Part shown: positions 1 to 8,111 of the stretch, piece after piece
Layout: each line of letters starts with the position of its first letter
How positions within the stretch are numbered: position 1 is the first letter of the stretch
Assembly: GCA_902469555.1 (NCBI GenBank)
Contig: CABRDB010000066.1
Location: 1-45,583 of the forward strand
Reading direction: 5' to 3'
Length of the DNA stretch: 45,583 bases
Source: an uncultured Collinsella sp.
GTDB lineage: Bacteria > Actinomycetota > Coriobacteriia > Coriobacteriales > Coriobacteriaceae
Notes under the pieces: generated by a model
What the model was told of the DNA's origin: nothing
What the model saw: only the letters and a program-made list of their open reading frames with translations
The model's database searches: none
Program-made: the position numbers and the translations under genes

Positions 1-26
1 CGCCGACCGATTGCAAGCGGTCGGCG
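1..26. repeat. 9-bp inverted repeat at window edge
   Basis: Arms CGCCGACCG (1-9) and CGGTCGGCG (18-26) are perfectly complementary around an 8-nt loop. It may be a terminator for a gene lying to the left, but no U-tract is visible and the context is cut off. Confidence 0.4.
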
Positions 27-69
27 GGGCCATTGTGGCTCTTGACAGCGGATTGGGTCATATGAGCGA

Positions 70-170
70 GCGGCGCTCAGGTGCCCCAGGTCGCCGCGAA
101 AGAGGAGCGACGCGTACTTCATGTACGCGAGCGACGGTTTGAGCGGCGAGATGGGGTGCCTGAGCGCCGC
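70..170. repeat. 101-bp long imperfect palindrome
   Basis: Three nested dyads share one centre at position 120: outer arms 70-88/152-170 (17 of 19 paired), a middle GTCGCCGC/GCGGCGAG pair, and a perfect inner CGCGTAC-TTCAT-GTACGCG (111-129). It lies beyond the 3' end of lacB. Size and structure suggest a dispersed intergenic repeat able to fold into a long hairpin rather than a coding region; an open frame across it (58-243) merely reflects GC richness. Confidence 0.6.
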
Positions 171-183
171 GCAGCGTCGACCC

Positions 184-211
184 GTTACGCGGTTTGGCAA
201 AACCGCGTAAC
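184..211 (-). terminator. Hairpin just after lacB
   Basis: A perfect 12-bp stem, GTTACGCGGTTT (184-195) and AAACCGCGTAAC (200-211), with loop GGCA lies 4 nt beyond the lacB stop. There is no U-tract, so it may end transcription inefficiently or protect the 3' end of the lacAB message. Confidence 0.5.
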
Positions 212-215
212 CTCC

Positions 216-740
216 TTAGTCGTGATACTCGCCGCGGTCCCACTTCTCGAGGAATTCGTCAAAGAAGTGCGGGTCAGCCTGAGCCTCGGCGTCGGCCTTG
301 TTGCAGGCGTCGATCTTGGCGATCAGGGCATCGTGCTCGGGGGTCTTCTCGTAGGGCTCCTCCAGGAAGGCAAGCATGATATCGGCCATCAGGAACTCGC
401 CGGTGATCTTGCCGCCAAAGCCCACGATGTTGGCGTTGAGCTCGCGACGGGCATACAGGGCAGAGGTCATGTCGCGAACCAGGGCGCAGCGGGCGCCGGG
501 AACCTTGTTGACGGCGTTGGTGATGCCGATGCCGGTGCCGCACAGGGCCACGCCAAAGTCGGCCTTGCCGCTGGCAACAGCCTCGCCCACGGCCTTACCG
601 TAGATGGGATAGTGCGTACGGGTGTGGCTGTAGGTGCCGCAGTCAAGCACCTTGTAGCCAGCCTGCTCCAGGCGGTCGGCCAGATAGATCTTCTCGTCCG
701 TAACGATATGGTCGCAACCGATTGCGATGGTCTTCTTCAT
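216..740 (-). CDS. lacB: Galactose-6-phosphate isomerase subunit LacB
   Basis: LacB pairs with LacA to isomerise galactose-6-phosphate to tagatose-6-phosphate, the first step of the tagatose-6-phosphate route after hydrolysis of lactose-6-phosphate. The 174-residue product starts [17 protein letters not shown] and has the RpiB/LacAB-fold signatures [28 protein letters not shown] and [14 protein letters not shown]; the end [12 protein letters not shown] is typical of LacB of lactic acid bacteria, and the length equals the family norm (about 171). The start has a good upstream AGGACGTT ribosome site. It follows lacA by 63 nt on the same strand, so the two are probably co-transcribed. RpiB (ribose-5-phosphate isomerase B) is the alternative in this fold, but the paired LacA makes LacB much more likely. 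Confidence 0.93.
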   Translation of the reverse strand: MKKTIAIGCDHIVTDEKIYLADRLEQAGYKVLDCGTYSHTRTHYPIYGKAVGEAVASGKADFGVALCGTGIGITNAVNKVPGARCALVRDMTSALYARRELNANIVGFGGKITGEFLMADIMLAFLEEPYEKTPEHDALIAKIDACNKADAEAQADPHFFDEFLEKWDRGEYHD

Positions 741-803
741 CAGAACGTCCTTTCGTCTGAATTCACAAGTTGAGGTAGAAGTTCGAGTTCTCGGTGGCTC
801 TCG

Positions 804-1232
804 TTAGGCCATCTTGTTGAGCATGTCGACACGGATCTGGTGACGGCCGCCGGCGTACTGGGCGCGCAGGAACTCGCGGGCGATCTTCTTGGCGACCTCG
901 GTGCCCACAACGCCCGGGCCCATGGTGACCATGCGCGAGCCGTTGTGCTCGCGGGTCATGTAGGCGGAACGCTCGTCGGAAATGTTGGCGACGACCATGC
1001 CCTTAATCTTGACGGCGGCCATATAGGAGCCGACGCCATACTTATCGAATGCGAAGCCCTGGGAATCCTTGTGCTCCAGCAGGTCCTTGGCAACGGCGGT
1101 CGCGGAATCAACAAAGTCCGCGGCAGGGGTCTCGGAATAGTCGACGACCTCGTGACCGTCGGCGATGAGTATCTCCTTGATGGACTCCTTCATCGACATA
1201 CCGTCGGCATCGGAAGCGATTACAACCCTCAT
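804..1232 (-). CDS. lacA: Galactose-6-phosphate isomerase subunit LacA
   Basis: This is the partner subunit of LacB. The 142-residue product keeps LacA landmarks: KIKGMVVANISDERSAYMTR, then HNGSRMVTMGPGVVG, and the characteristic end GGRHQIRVDMLNKM. The start ATG has an AAGGAGG ribosome site about 6 nt upstream. It is the first gene of a lacAB unit transcribed leftwards. The upstream 300 nt carry palindromic GAACA-type sites and an ACCGTTCACGG motif shared with lacF and the lacE/lacG modules, suggesting coordinated lactose induction although no repressor gene adjoins it. The LacR-like DeoR protein encoded at 19582-20346 is a candidate regulator (inference). Confidence 0.93.
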   Translation of the reverse strand: MRVVIASDADGMSMKESIKEILIADGHEVVDYSETPAADFVDSATAVAKDLLEHKDSQGFAFDKYGVGSYMAAVKIKGMVVANISDERSAYMTREHNGSRMVTMGPGVVGTEVAKKIAREFLRAQYAGGRHQIRVDMLNKMA

Positions 1233-1326
1233 GACATCCTCCTTGAGAGATACGCAGGTGCGTAGTTTCTGTTTGGAAGTGTTGAATCGCGTTCAGGTCC
1301 GGGCATCTGAATGTGCGGTTCTTCAC

Positions 1327-1346
1327 TGTTCATGTTTATTTGAACA
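1327..1346. promoter_or_regulatory. Palindromic TGTTCA/TGAACA site upstream of lacA
   Basis: TGTTCA (1327-1332) and TGAACA (1341-1346) form an inverted repeat with an 8-nt AT-rich spacer containing GTTTATT. It resembles TGTTT/TGTTC elements bound by LacR-type DeoR repressors; binding is inferred only. Confidence 0.4.
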
Positions 1347-1382
1347 CATTCGAACATCGACTGCAACAACTATTTGTTTATC

Positions 1383-1414
1383 TTTGTTCTTTTTTGAACA
1401 AATACCGTTCACGG
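1383..1414. promoter_or_regulatory. Candidate lacAB control region: 7-bp palindrome plus ACCGTTCACGG
   Basis: TTTGTTC (1383-1389), six T, then GAACAAA (1396-1402) is a perfect inverted repeat. It runs straight into ACCGTTCACGG (1404-1414), the motif found again before lacF, the lac modules and the aga PTS operon. The 307-nt gap 1233-1539 holds these sites and the terminator at 1461-1503; no gene is seen. Confidence 0.45.
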
Positions 1415-1460
1415 ATGGTTGCTGACCGTTTGGACCCGGTGCGGACGTAGCGACCATGTG

Positions 1461-1503
1461 TTCAACAAACAAAAGGGCGACCGAGAACGTGTCTCGGCCG
1501 CCC
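1461..1503 (-). terminator. Rho-independent terminator after the 1540-2553 gene
   Basis: The stem GGGCGACCGAGA (1475-1486) / TCTCGGCCGCCC (492-503 of the same kilobase) has one mismatch and a 5-nt loop. Read leftwards it is followed by TTTTGTTTGTTG, so it should end transcription of the membrane-protein gene. Confidence 0.8.
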
Positions 1504-1539
1504 TTCGGCGGTATTCCCCGGTATATACAGCTGTTTTAG

Positions 1540-2553
1540 CTACTCAGACCGTCCGCTCTTCTTGGCATGTTTGGACGGAGCGCTCAGAAAGCGACCCGTC
1601 AAATAGTTCGCCGGGCCGGAAATATCAATCCCCAGTAGCACGTGCCCCAGCCACAAAAACGCCGCGAGCACCAACAGTGGAATCACGCACGAGGTCACGA
1701 TCATCACGATGACACCTTCGATCAGATCGGTCACCTGCTGCACAATTTCATCGGTCATCTGCTTGGCACCGCTGGTCACCGATGTGACGAGACCCGAGGC
1801 GCCGTCGGCAAGCTGCTCAAGCACATTCTTGGACTCTGTGGACTCGGTCTTTTTCTTACTTGCTTTGGAGCTGTCGCTATCTGCCGCACCCGCAGCGTCG
1901 GCCGCCTTTTGCTCGGCCGCCTCGATGCTCACTCGATACGTTTCGTCGACCTTTTGCGACACACATACGCTTGCAGGCACCAAGGCCATGCCGATCATGG
2001 CGACTACCAGCACGCGGGTCGCCACGCGGCGCAAGACGGCACTCGTGCTCCAGCGTCCGTGAATACCAAGCGAGACCGCAAAGAGCACCAACGCAAACGG
2101 GATTAAGATGCCCAAGCCAACCGACCACAAAAACGTGAGCAAGTATTTCTCTAGGTATAGCACGGCAAGCACGATACCAAGGTTGCCTGAAAGCTGCGCA
2201 AGCTGCTCGGCAACCGGCGTTCCCGTATCACCCGGCAGCGCGGTAATGCCCGCAGACAGCGCCACGCACGAGGCCGTGAGCGCCAGTACGTTACCTTTCT
2301 TTTGGTCGATAACCTCGATGGTGGAGTCCCAAGTCTTGGTATCGGCGAAATGTGGGCGTGCGACAAATCCCGACAGCAACGCCAGCACCACGAGCGCAAC
2401 GATAAAGCCAATCTGCAGCTTTTTGTTTGCGCACACGACATCGGACAGGCTGGGCTGCAGCTCGGTTACCGTCGTGTGCTCGGTTATCTGGACAGGACGC
2501 CCATGAGCCATCTCGTGCGCCTCTCTTTTTTGAATCAATCCGTTGTCCGGCAT
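1540..2553 (-). CDS. Uncharacterised multi-pass membrane protein
   Basis: I do not recognise a named family. The 337-residue product has a cytosolic-looking N-terminus of about 45 residues, hydrophobic segments near residues 47-66, 89-107, 118-162 (probably two), 175-196 and 282-307, and a highly polar Ala/Lys/Ser-rich region near 205-250 (EQKAADAAGAADSDSSKASK) that may be extracellular or a coiled linker. The tail is basic (SKHAKKSGR). The first ATG is supported by a GGAGG ribosome site 7 nt upstream; a second ATG is 14 codons in. It is monocistronic, with its own terminator, and sits between lacAB and lacF, which run the same way, yet nothing in it suggests sugar transport. Confidence 0.75.
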   Translation of the reverse strand: MPDNGLIQKREAHEMAHGRPVQITEHTTVTELQPSLSDVVCANKKLQIGFIVALVVLALLSGFVARPHFADTKTWDSTIEVIDQKKGNVLALTASCVALSAGITALPGDTGTPVAEQLAQLSGNLGIVLAVLYLEKYLLTFLWSVGLGILIPFALVLFAVSLGIHGRWSTSAVLRRVATRVLVVAMIGMALVPASVCVSQKVDETYRVSIEAAEQKAADAAGAADSDSSKASKKKTESTESKNVLEQLADGASGLVTSVTSGAKQMTDEIVQQVTDLIEGVIVMIVTSCVIPLLVLAAFLWLGHVLLGIDISGPANYLTGRFLSAPSKHAKKSGRSE

Positions 2554-2657
2554 TTGGATACCTCCTCATTCCGGCCTGTAATGCGGTGGAAAGTATACCC
2601 ACCCATCGAAAAACCGAACGGGAGGGCGTGCAGAAGCCCCAAGACTGTCCCCAACGG

Positions 2658-2736
2658 CTAGTCGTTTAGGAACGTCCCCAATGACTAAAGGAGTGTCCCA
2701 AACTGCCGGCAGATAAGGAACGTCCCCAAGTGCCGG
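2658..2736. repeat. Two copies of a GGGGACGTTCC palindromic element
   Basis: Two units, 2658-2688 and 2706-2736, each have the core AGGAACGTCCCCA (2668-2680; 2716-2728) flanked by inverted arms: CTAGTCGT/ATGACTA in the first, CCGGC/GCCGG in the second. A third copy, in the other orientation, lies at 21670-21700. The shared core with different but self-complementary arms suggests a REP-like dispersed element. The 254-nt gap 2554-2807 holds these repeats and the lacF terminator. Confidence 0.6.
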
Positions 2737-2737
2737 G

Positions 2738-2782
2738 TAAAAAGAAAAAGCCCTGTCGCGAGGTTTGCGGCAGAGCTTTTGG
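2738..2782 (-). terminator. Terminator of lacF
   Basis: AAAAGCCCTGTCGC and GCGGCAGAGCTTTT (about 2746-2780) form an imperfect hairpin. Read leftwards it is followed by a T-rich run (complement of AAAAAGAAAAA, 2739-2749). Confidence 0.65.
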
Positions 2783-2807
2783 AAGGGGACTTGGTTGTGA
2801 GGACTCG

Positions 2808-3146
2808 TTAGGCGAGCTTAGCTTCGAGTGCGGCGATGCGCTTATAGGCATCAATGGTAAAGCGGGTCTGCTTCTCCAGGATCATGGTGGTCATGAGAGT
2901 ATCCTGAGCATGGGCCATGATGAAGGTCATCTCCATCTCGCCACCGCCGGCCTCCTGCGAAAGCAGCTTGGTCTGCGTGTCGTGGGCGCCGATGAGTGCA
3001 TCGCTGGCATCCTTGTGCAGCTGCTCGGCCTTCTCAAAATCACCCTCGCGAGCAGCATCGAGCGCTGCAAGCAGATCGGTCTGGGCGTCACCCGCGTATG
3101 CGACGATCTCGAATCCAACCATCGAGATTTCTTCTTTGGTTGCCAT
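2808..3146 (-). CDS. lacF: PTS lactose/cellobiose-family EIIA component
   Basis: This cytosolic protein passes phosphate from HPr to the EIIB domain of a lactose-type permease. The 112-residue product has the full EIIA-Lac helical fold length. The phosphorylated histidine is His79 in MAHAQDTLMT, and Asp82 in the same motif is the trimer metal ligand; the usual second His of HAQDHLM is Thr here. The start is supported by GAAAGGA 8 nt upstream. It is monocistronic. Three lactose-type EIICB permeases follow at 4722, 11187 and 14568, none with its own EIIA, so this gene probably serves all three (inference). Upstream are a GAACA/TTCAAAC site and two direct GAACGGT repeats, shared with the lacAB promoter. 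Confidence 0.92.
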   Translation of the reverse strand: MATKEEISMVGFEIVAYAGDAQTDLLAALDAAREGDFEKAEQLHKDASDALIGAHDTQTKLLSQEAGGGEMEMTFIMAHAQDTLMTTMILEKQTRFTIDAYKRIAALEAKLA

Positions 3147-3230
3147 GTTGCGTTCCTTTCACGTATGAACCAATGGAGAGCATCGCGTCCGGGCATACGC
3201 GCTGCGCTGTGTATGACAGAAACAATAACA

Positions 3231-3300
3231 TTCAAACAAAAAAGAACAGCGCAAAACGTAATTTCGAGCTATGAACGGTCACTTTTCGCCCGTGAACGGT
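3231..3300. promoter_or_regulatory. lacF upstream control region with paired TGAACGGT repeats
   Basis: Positions 3231-3250 (TTCAAACA then AAAAAGAACA) match the site between lacR and galM at 20380-20400 at most positions. Further upstream ATGAACGGT (3271-3279) and GTGAACGGT (3292-3300) are direct repeats exactly 21 bp apart, two helical turns. The complement is the ACCGTTCAC motif seen elsewhere in the locus. Confidence 0.5.
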
Positions 3301-3360
3301 TTTTAAACCAATCTGAACAATATCGAACACAGTTAGCGGAAACCCAAACAGGACCGCACC

Positions 3361-4365
3361 CTAACGCAAATCGCGCACCGTATCGCCCTCTACGAGCACG
3401 CCGGGGATCAGCATGTGCTCCACGCCAGACACAACGCCCTCGGCGCCGGCGATTTTGTCGACCGCCCACATGCCGACGCGTCTGTTGTTAAAGCGCACCG
3501 TGGTCAGGCGACGATCGGGCACGATATCGCCCAGGCTGTCATCAACACCCACCACGCTCACGTCCTCGGGCACGCGCTTTCCGCGCGACTCGAGCCCGCG
3601 AATGCAACCGTAGGCCATGGCGTCGTTGGAGGCATAGATGGCAGTACAGGCTGGATCGTCCGCCAGAGCCTGGCCTGCGGCATACCCACTCCGAGCCGTC
3701 CAATCGCCACGAACGAGTCGCGGCGGCTCAATGCCATGCGCACACAATGTCTCACGCCAGCCTTCCTCGCGCTGCATGCCCGAAAGCGAGCGCTCGGGAC
3801 ACGAGATAAAGTGCACGGTCTTGTGCCCCTGCCCTAGCAAGTACTCGACAACCTGGCGCGAGCAATCGAACTGGTCGTTGTCGACCGTCGAGCACAGCGG
3901 GTGCTCCAACATGGTAACGAGCACCGTCTGCATGCCGGGCAGCGGCTCAAAGGTGCCAAAGTCCGCCGGCATGCGATTCATGATCACGACCATGCCATCC
4001 ACCGGCAGTGCGCTCATGCGCGACGATGCGCTCTCGAGGGTATACGGATGCCCATCTACTTTAGTGAGGGTAATGGCGTAGCCGTGCTTATCGGCGGCGG
4101 CAGCAAAGCCCTCCATACGGTCGAGGTTGCCGGTACCGGTAATGTTGAACATGGCGACGCCGACGGTCTTAAACTTGCCGCGGCGCAGCGATCGACCGGC
4201 AAAATTGGGGCGATACCCCAGCTCGCGCATGGCGGCACGCACGCGCTCCTTGGTCTCGAGGCGCACGCTGGGCGAATCGTGCACCGTACGCGAGACTGTC
4301 TGCTCCGAGACGCCCGCGAGACGCGCCACGTCCTTAACGGAAACCGATTTTTTAACAGCGGCCAT
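3361..4365 (-). CDS. LacI-family repressor of lac module 1
   Basis: A 334-residue LacI/GalR regulator. Residues 6-55 form the helix-turn-helix and hinge (VSVKDVARLAGVSEQTVSR, then GYRPNFAGRSLRRGK); the rest is the periplasmic-binding-protein-like effector domain (VGVAMFNI, LPVDGMVVIMNR, SVVGVDDSLGDIVPDRRLTTVRF). The recognition helix carries Glu-Gln ahead of TVSR. It is divergent from lacE1 with 356 nt between; two copies of an 18-bp AATGNNNACGTNNNCATT site there (4523-4540, 4643-4660) are its probable operators. Paralogues are encoded at 8189-9226 and 13281-14282, each beside its own lacE/lacG pair. The inducer is not known; a phosphorylated galactoside or galactose-6-phosphate is likely. 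Confidence 0.9.
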   Translation of the reverse strand: MAAVKKSVSVKDVARLAGVSEQTVSRTVHDSPSVRLETKERVRAAMRELGYRPNFAGRSLRRGKFKTVGVAMFNITGTGNLDRMEGFAAAADKHGYAITLTKVDGHPYTLESASSRMSALPVDGMVVIMNRMPADFGTFEPLPGMQTVLVTMLEHPLCSTVDNDQFDCSRQVVEYLLGQGHKTVHFISCPERSLSGMQREEGWRETLCAHGIEPPRLVRGDWTARSGYAAGQALADDPACTAIYASNDAMAYGCIRGLESRGKRVPEDVSVVGVDDSLGDIVPDRRLTTVRFNNRRVGMWAVDKIAGAEGVVSGVEHMLIPGVLVEGDTVRDLR

Positions 4366-4476
4366 AGGTCGATCTTTCTATGTCAACGATGCCATTAGTG
4401 GCATCCTACGCAGTCAAATGAAACGTCTTCAAGTATATCTAACGCCTCCCCGCCATACGTTTACCACCCAAAACCT

Positions 4477-4486
4477 ACCGTTCACC
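4477..4486. promoter_or_regulatory. ACCGTTCACC motif in module 1 promoter region
   Basis: An exact ACCGTTCACC lies between the divergent repressor and lacE1, followed by a half-like inverted CCGAACGG at 4502-4509. The gap 4366-4721 also holds the paired LacI-type operators; no gene is seen in it. Confidence 0.45.
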
Positions 4487-4522
4487 GACATTTTTGCTTC
4501 CCCGAACGGCTTTTGTCGCCCA

Positions 4523-4660
4523 AATGTTAACGTTGCCATTGTGTAAACACAGAGCCACCGGGCGGCTCAAACGTTTACGCACAAGGAATCGACGGTTCGC
4601 AGGCACAGGAACCACCGGTTCGCGTCTTTTTTTGTGTCGCAAAATGGCAACGTCAACATT
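4523..4660. promoter_or_regulatory. Paired operators of lac module 1
   Basis: AATGTTAACGTTGCCATT (4523-4540) and AATGGCAACGTCAACATT (4643-4660) are near-exact inverted copies of each other, each an imperfect palindrome centred on ACGT. They are 120 bp apart centre to centre, compatible with looping by a LacI tetramer. Each has one ATGGCAAC half and one ATGTTRAC half. Confidence 0.65.
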
Positions 4661-4721
4661 TTGGCAAGCAAACGTCAAAAGCTACCATCGTTGCTAACCC
4701 ACCGACTCTTAGGAGCTTTGC

Positions 4722-6497
4722 ATGGAGCAACTCATCGCCACTATCGAAAAGGGCCAACCCTTTTTCAACGCGATCGCCCGCAACAAGTACCTCAAGGCGA
4801 TTCGCGACGGCTTTATCTCCGTCATCCCCATCATCATCTTCTCGTCCATCTTCTGCCTGGTAGCCTCGGTCCCCAACATCTGGGGTTTCTACTGGCCCGA
4901 TGACATCAACAACGCCCTGTGGAAGTGCTACAACTACTCCATGGGCATCCTGGCCATCGCCTGCGCCGCCACCACCGCCAGGCACTTCGCCGATGCTCAG
5001 AACCGCGACCTGCCCAAGAACAACCAGATCAACTTCATCTCGTGCATGTGCGCGGCCATCATCGGCTTCCTACTCCTTTCGAGCGACACGATCGCCACGG
5101 ACGCTGCCAGCGGCTTCAACACCACCTACCTTGGTTCCAAAGGCCTGCTGACCGCCTTTATCGCTGCGTTTGTGACCGGCATCATCTACAAGTTCTTCAT
5201 CAAGCGCAACATCACCGTCAAGATGCCCGAGCAGGTTCCGCCCAACATCTCGCAGACCTTTAAGGACATCATCCCCTTCTCCGTCTGCATCACCGTCTTT
5301 TGGGTCTTTGATATCGTCTTCCGTGCAGCCTTTGGCTTCTGCTTTGCCCAGGGCGTCATCCAGGTGTTCCAGCCCCTGTTCACCGCTGCCGACGGCTACA
5401 TCGGCCTCGCTGTGATCTACGGCGCCATGAGCCTCTTCTGGTTCGTGGGCGTCCACGGCCCCTCAATCGTCGAGCCCGCCATCGCCGCCGCCCTTGTTGC
5501 CAACATGACCGACAACCTGGCTGCGTTCCAGGCTGGCCAGCACGCTTCCGCCGTCCTGACCCAGGGCGCCCAGTACTTCGTCGTCTGCATGGGCGGCACC
5601 GGCGCCACGCTCGTCCTGGTCTTTATGTTCTGCTTCCTGGCCAAGTCTCAGGAGATGCGCGCCGTCGGTAAGGCCGCTATCGTCCCGGTCTGCTTCGCTG
5701 TCAACGAGCCGCTGCTGTTCGCCGCACCCATCGTGCTCAACCCCGTCTTCTTTGTCCCGTTTGTCTTTGCCCCGATCGCCAACATCTGGATCCTCAAGAT
5801 CTTTATCGACTTCTTGGGCATGAACGGCTTTATGTACACCCTGCCCTGGACCGTCCCCGGCCCCATCGGCACCATCATGGGCCTGGGCTTCCAGCCGCTC
5901 GCCTTTGTGATGCTCGCCCTCATCCTTGTCGTCGATTTTGCCCTGTACTACCCGTTCTTCCGTGCCTATGACGCCCAGAAGTGCGCAGAGGAGGCCGAGA
6001 TCTCCCAGGAGGAGCTCGCCGCCAAGAACGCCGAGAAGGCCGCCAAGCTCAACGATGCCTTCCAGGGCAAGGCCGATGCCAAGAGCGTTGCCGCCGGCGC
6101 CGCTGCCGAGGCCGTGAAGGCTAACGCCCCCGCCGCTTCCGCAGCACCCGCTGCCGAGGCAACGACCGCCAGTGACCTCAACGGCAAGCGCGTGCTCGTG
6201 CTCTGCCAGGGTGGCGGTACCTCGGGCCTGCTCGCCAACGCGCTGGCCAAGGCCGCCAAAGAGCGCGGCATCAATCTTGAGACCGCTGCCGAGGCATATG
6301 GCAACCACGTGGACATGCTCCCCGACTTCGATCTGGTCGTCCTGGCCCCGCAGGCCGCCAGCTACCTGGCCGACCTGCAGAAAGACTGTGAGCGTGTGGG
6401 CAACAAGTGCGTCGCCTGCCGCGGTAAGCAGTACATCGAGCTCTCCCAGAACGGCGACAAGTCTCTCGCCTTCGTAAGCGAGCAACTCTCGAAGTAA
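4722..6497 (+). CDS. lacE: PTS lactose-type permease EIICB, module 1
   Basis: A 591-residue inner-membrane permease that imports and phosphorylates a galactoside. Residues 1 to about 430 are the EIIC domain with many hydrophobic segments and conserved GVHGPSIVEP, GGTGAT and CFAVNEPLLFAAPIVLNP loops. An Ala-rich linker (about 440-480) leads to the EIIB domain, whose phosphorylated cysteine is Cys495 in LVLCQGGGTSG. The ATG has an AGGAG site 6-7 nt upstream. Modules 2 and 3 have LCAGAGTSA and a tail very like LacE of lactic acid bacteria; this copy is more divergent (QGGGTSG, AYGNHVDMLPDFD), so its substrate may differ, e.g. another beta-galactoside. lacG1 follows after 66 nt; the operon is divergent from its LacI. 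Confidence 0.9.
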   Translation: MEQLIATIEKGQPFFNAIARNKYLKAIRDGFISVIPIIIFSSIFCLVASVPNIWGFYWPDDINNALWKCYNYSMGILAIACAATTARHFADAQNRDLPKNNQINFISCMCAAIIGFLLLSSDTIATDAASGFNTTYLGSKGLLTAFIAAFVTGIIYKFFIKRNITVKMPEQVPPNISQTFKDIIPFSVCITVFWVFDIVFRAAFGFCFAQGVIQVFQPLFTAADGYIGLAVIYGAMSLFWFVGVHGPSIVEPAIAAALVANMTDNLAAFQAGQHASAVLTQGAQYFVVCMGGTGATLVLVFMFCFLAKSQEMRAVGKAAIVPVCFAVNEPLLFAAPIVLNPVFFVPFVFAPIANIWILKIFIDFLGMNGFMYTLPWTVPGPIGTIMGLGFQPLAFVMLALILVVDFALYYPFFRAYDAQKCAEEAEISQEELAAKNAEKAAKLNDAFQGKADAKSVAAGAAAEAVKANAPAASAAPAAEATTASDLNGKRVLVLCQGGGTSGLLANALAKAAKERGINLETAAEAYGNHVDMLPDFDLVVLAPQAASYLADLQKDCERVGNKCVACRGKQYIELSQNGDKSLAFVSEQLSK

Positions 6498-6506
6498 GTA
6501 ACGCTC

Positions 6507-6540
6507 AGGGCCAGCCGACCATCCAAGACCGGCTGGCCCT
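6507..6540 (+). terminator. Hairpin between lacE1 and lacG1
   Basis: AGGGCCAGCC (6507-6516) and GGCTGGCCCT (6531-6540) form a perfect 10-bp stem followed by only TCGATTT. More likely an intercistronic stabiliser or partial attenuator than a full terminator. Confidence 0.5.
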
Positions 6541-6563
6541 TCGATTTAGACGATTGGATCATC

Positions 6564-8003
6564 ATGTCCGTTAATCCTGCTAGCGTCACCAACCCGCCTG
6601 CGCAGTTTCCCGAGGACTTTGTCTTTGGCGGCGCCACTGCCGCCTACCAGGTAGAGGGCGAGACCCGCACCCACGGTAAGGGCAAGGTTGCCTGGGACGA
6701 CTTCCTGGAGGCCCAGGGACGCTTTTCCCCCGATCCCGCTTCCGACTTCTACAACCAGTACCCCGTCGATCTGGAGCTGTGCGAGGAGTTTGGCATCAAC
6801 GGCATTCGCCTCTCCATCGCCTGGAGCCGCATCTTCCCCAACGGCACCGGCGAAATCAACCCCGAGGGCGTGCAGTTCTATCACGATCTCTTCGCCGAGT
6901 GCCACAAGCACCACGTTGAGCCGTTTGTCACGCTGCATCACTTCGATACGCCGCTGCCCCTCTTTGAGAAGGGCGACTTCCTCAACCGCGAGACCATCGA
7001 TGCCTTTGTGGACTTTGCCACCTTCTGCTTTAAGGAGTACGCCGACCAGGTGACCTACTGGTTCACCTTTAACGAAATCTGGGCCGACGCCTCCAACACC
7101 TACATCGAGGGTACCTTCCCCGGTGGCGTCAAGGCGCATCTTGCCGAGGCCTTCCAGTGCGAGCACAACATGATGCTCGCCCACGCCAAGGCAGTGCTGG
7201 CCTTCCACAACGGCGGCTTTAAGGGCAAAATCGGCGTCATTCAGTCGTTGGAGTTCAAGTACCCGCTCAACGAGAACGACCCCGCCGACATCAAAGCCGC
7301 AAACAACGAGCACGTGCTGCAAAACCAGTTTTTGCTCGACGCTACCTTCCGCGGCGACTACGCGCCCGACACCCTCGAGTGCGCCAACCGCCTGGCTGCC
7401 GTCTCGGGCGGCACCATCGAGATCCTGGACGAGGACCTCGAGATCATGCGCGAGGCAGCGCTCTACAACGACTACCTGGGTGTCAACAACTACCAGTGCC
7501 GTTTTTTGAAGGCTTACGACGGCGAGAACGACCTGCACCACAACGGTACGGGCGAAAAGGGCACCGGCCGTTGGCGCGTCAAGGGCATTGGCGAGCACGT
7601 GAACAAGCCCGGCATCCCCACCACCGACTGGGACTGGATCATCTATCCCGAGGGTCTGTTCGATCTGCTCGTCTTCATTAAGCAGCGTTACCCCAACTAC
7701 AAGCAGATCTTCATCACCGAGAACGGCATGGGCTACAAGGATCCCTACAAGGACGGTTTTGTGGACGACCAGCCGCGCATCGACTACATCGAGCAGCACC
7801 TGCGCTGGTTGCTCAAGGCCATGGAGGTGGGTGTCAACGTGGGCGGCTACTTCCTGTGGAGCCTGCAGGATCAGTTCTCCTGGACCAATGGCTACAACAA
7901 GCGTTACGGCTTCTTCTACGTTGACTTTGAAACCCAGAAGCGCACGCCCAAGGCAAGCGCATACTGGTATAAGCACGTGGCGCAGACCCGTCGTCTGGAC
8001 TAA
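6564..8003 (+). CDS. lacG: 6-phospho-beta-galactosidase (GH1), module 1
   Basis: This cytosolic enzyme hydrolyses the phosphorylated disaccharide made by the adjoining permease, giving galactose-6-phosphate and an aglycone sugar. The 479-residue product is a full-length GH1 barrel. The acid/base is Glu171 (TFNEI) and the nucleophile Glu386 (ITENG). The phosphate pocket Ser439, Lys446, Tyr448 (SWTNGYNKRYG) is intact, and the Trp440 next to Ser439 is the residue that favours galactosides over glucosides in LacG. The N-terminus has about 14 residues more than the Lactococcus enzyme. The ribosome site is weak (GGAT), consistent with coupling to lacE1 upstream. A strong terminator follows at 8050-8098. 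Confidence 0.92.
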   Translation: MSVNPASVTNPPAQFPEDFVFGGATAAYQVEGETRTHGKGKVAWDDFLEAQGRFSPDPASDFYNQYPVDLELCEEFGINGIRLSIAWSRIFPNGTGEINPEGVQFYHDLFAECHKHHVEPFVTLHHFDTPLPLFEKGDFLNRETIDAFVDFATFCFKEYADQVTYWFTFNEIWADASNTYIEGTFPGGVKAHLAEAFQCEHNMMLAHAKAVLAFHNGGFKGKIGVIQSLEFKYPLNENDPADIKAANNEHVLQNQFLLDATFRGDYAPDTLECANRLAAVSGGTIEILDEDLEIMREAALYNDYLGVNNYQCRFLKAYDGENDLHHNGTGEKGTGRWRVKGIGEHVNKPGIPTTDWDWIIYPEGLFDLLVFIKQRYPNYKQIFITENGMGYKDPYKDGFVDDQPRIDYIEQHLRWLLKAMEVGVNVGGYFLWSLQDQFSWTNGYNKRYGFFYVDFETQKRTPKASAYWYKHVAQTRRLD

Positions 8004-8049
8004 AGACTAGCGGGGTTGCCTGCCCACATAACCTGTCCCCATTTCTCAG

Positions 8050-8098
8050 CCGGGGGCGGCACGTCACACGGCGCGCCGCCCCCGGTCGTTTGTTTTTG
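8050..8098 (+). terminator. Terminator of module 1
   Basis: CCGGGGGCGGC (8050-8060) and GCCGCCCCCGG (8075-8085) form a perfect 11-bp stem followed by TCGTTTGTTTTT. Confidence 0.85.
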
Positions 8099-8111
8099 TT
8101 CGGCCTGGGGG

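Noticed and set aside
58..243. Short leftward coding frame at the window start
   Set aside because: It runs across the long palindrome and into lacB in another phase; no ribosome site.
216..1232. Ribose-5-phosphate isomerase B (rpiB) pair
   Set aside because: Two adjacent dissimilar subunits with LacA- and LacB-specific ends make galactose-6-phosphate isomerase far more likely.
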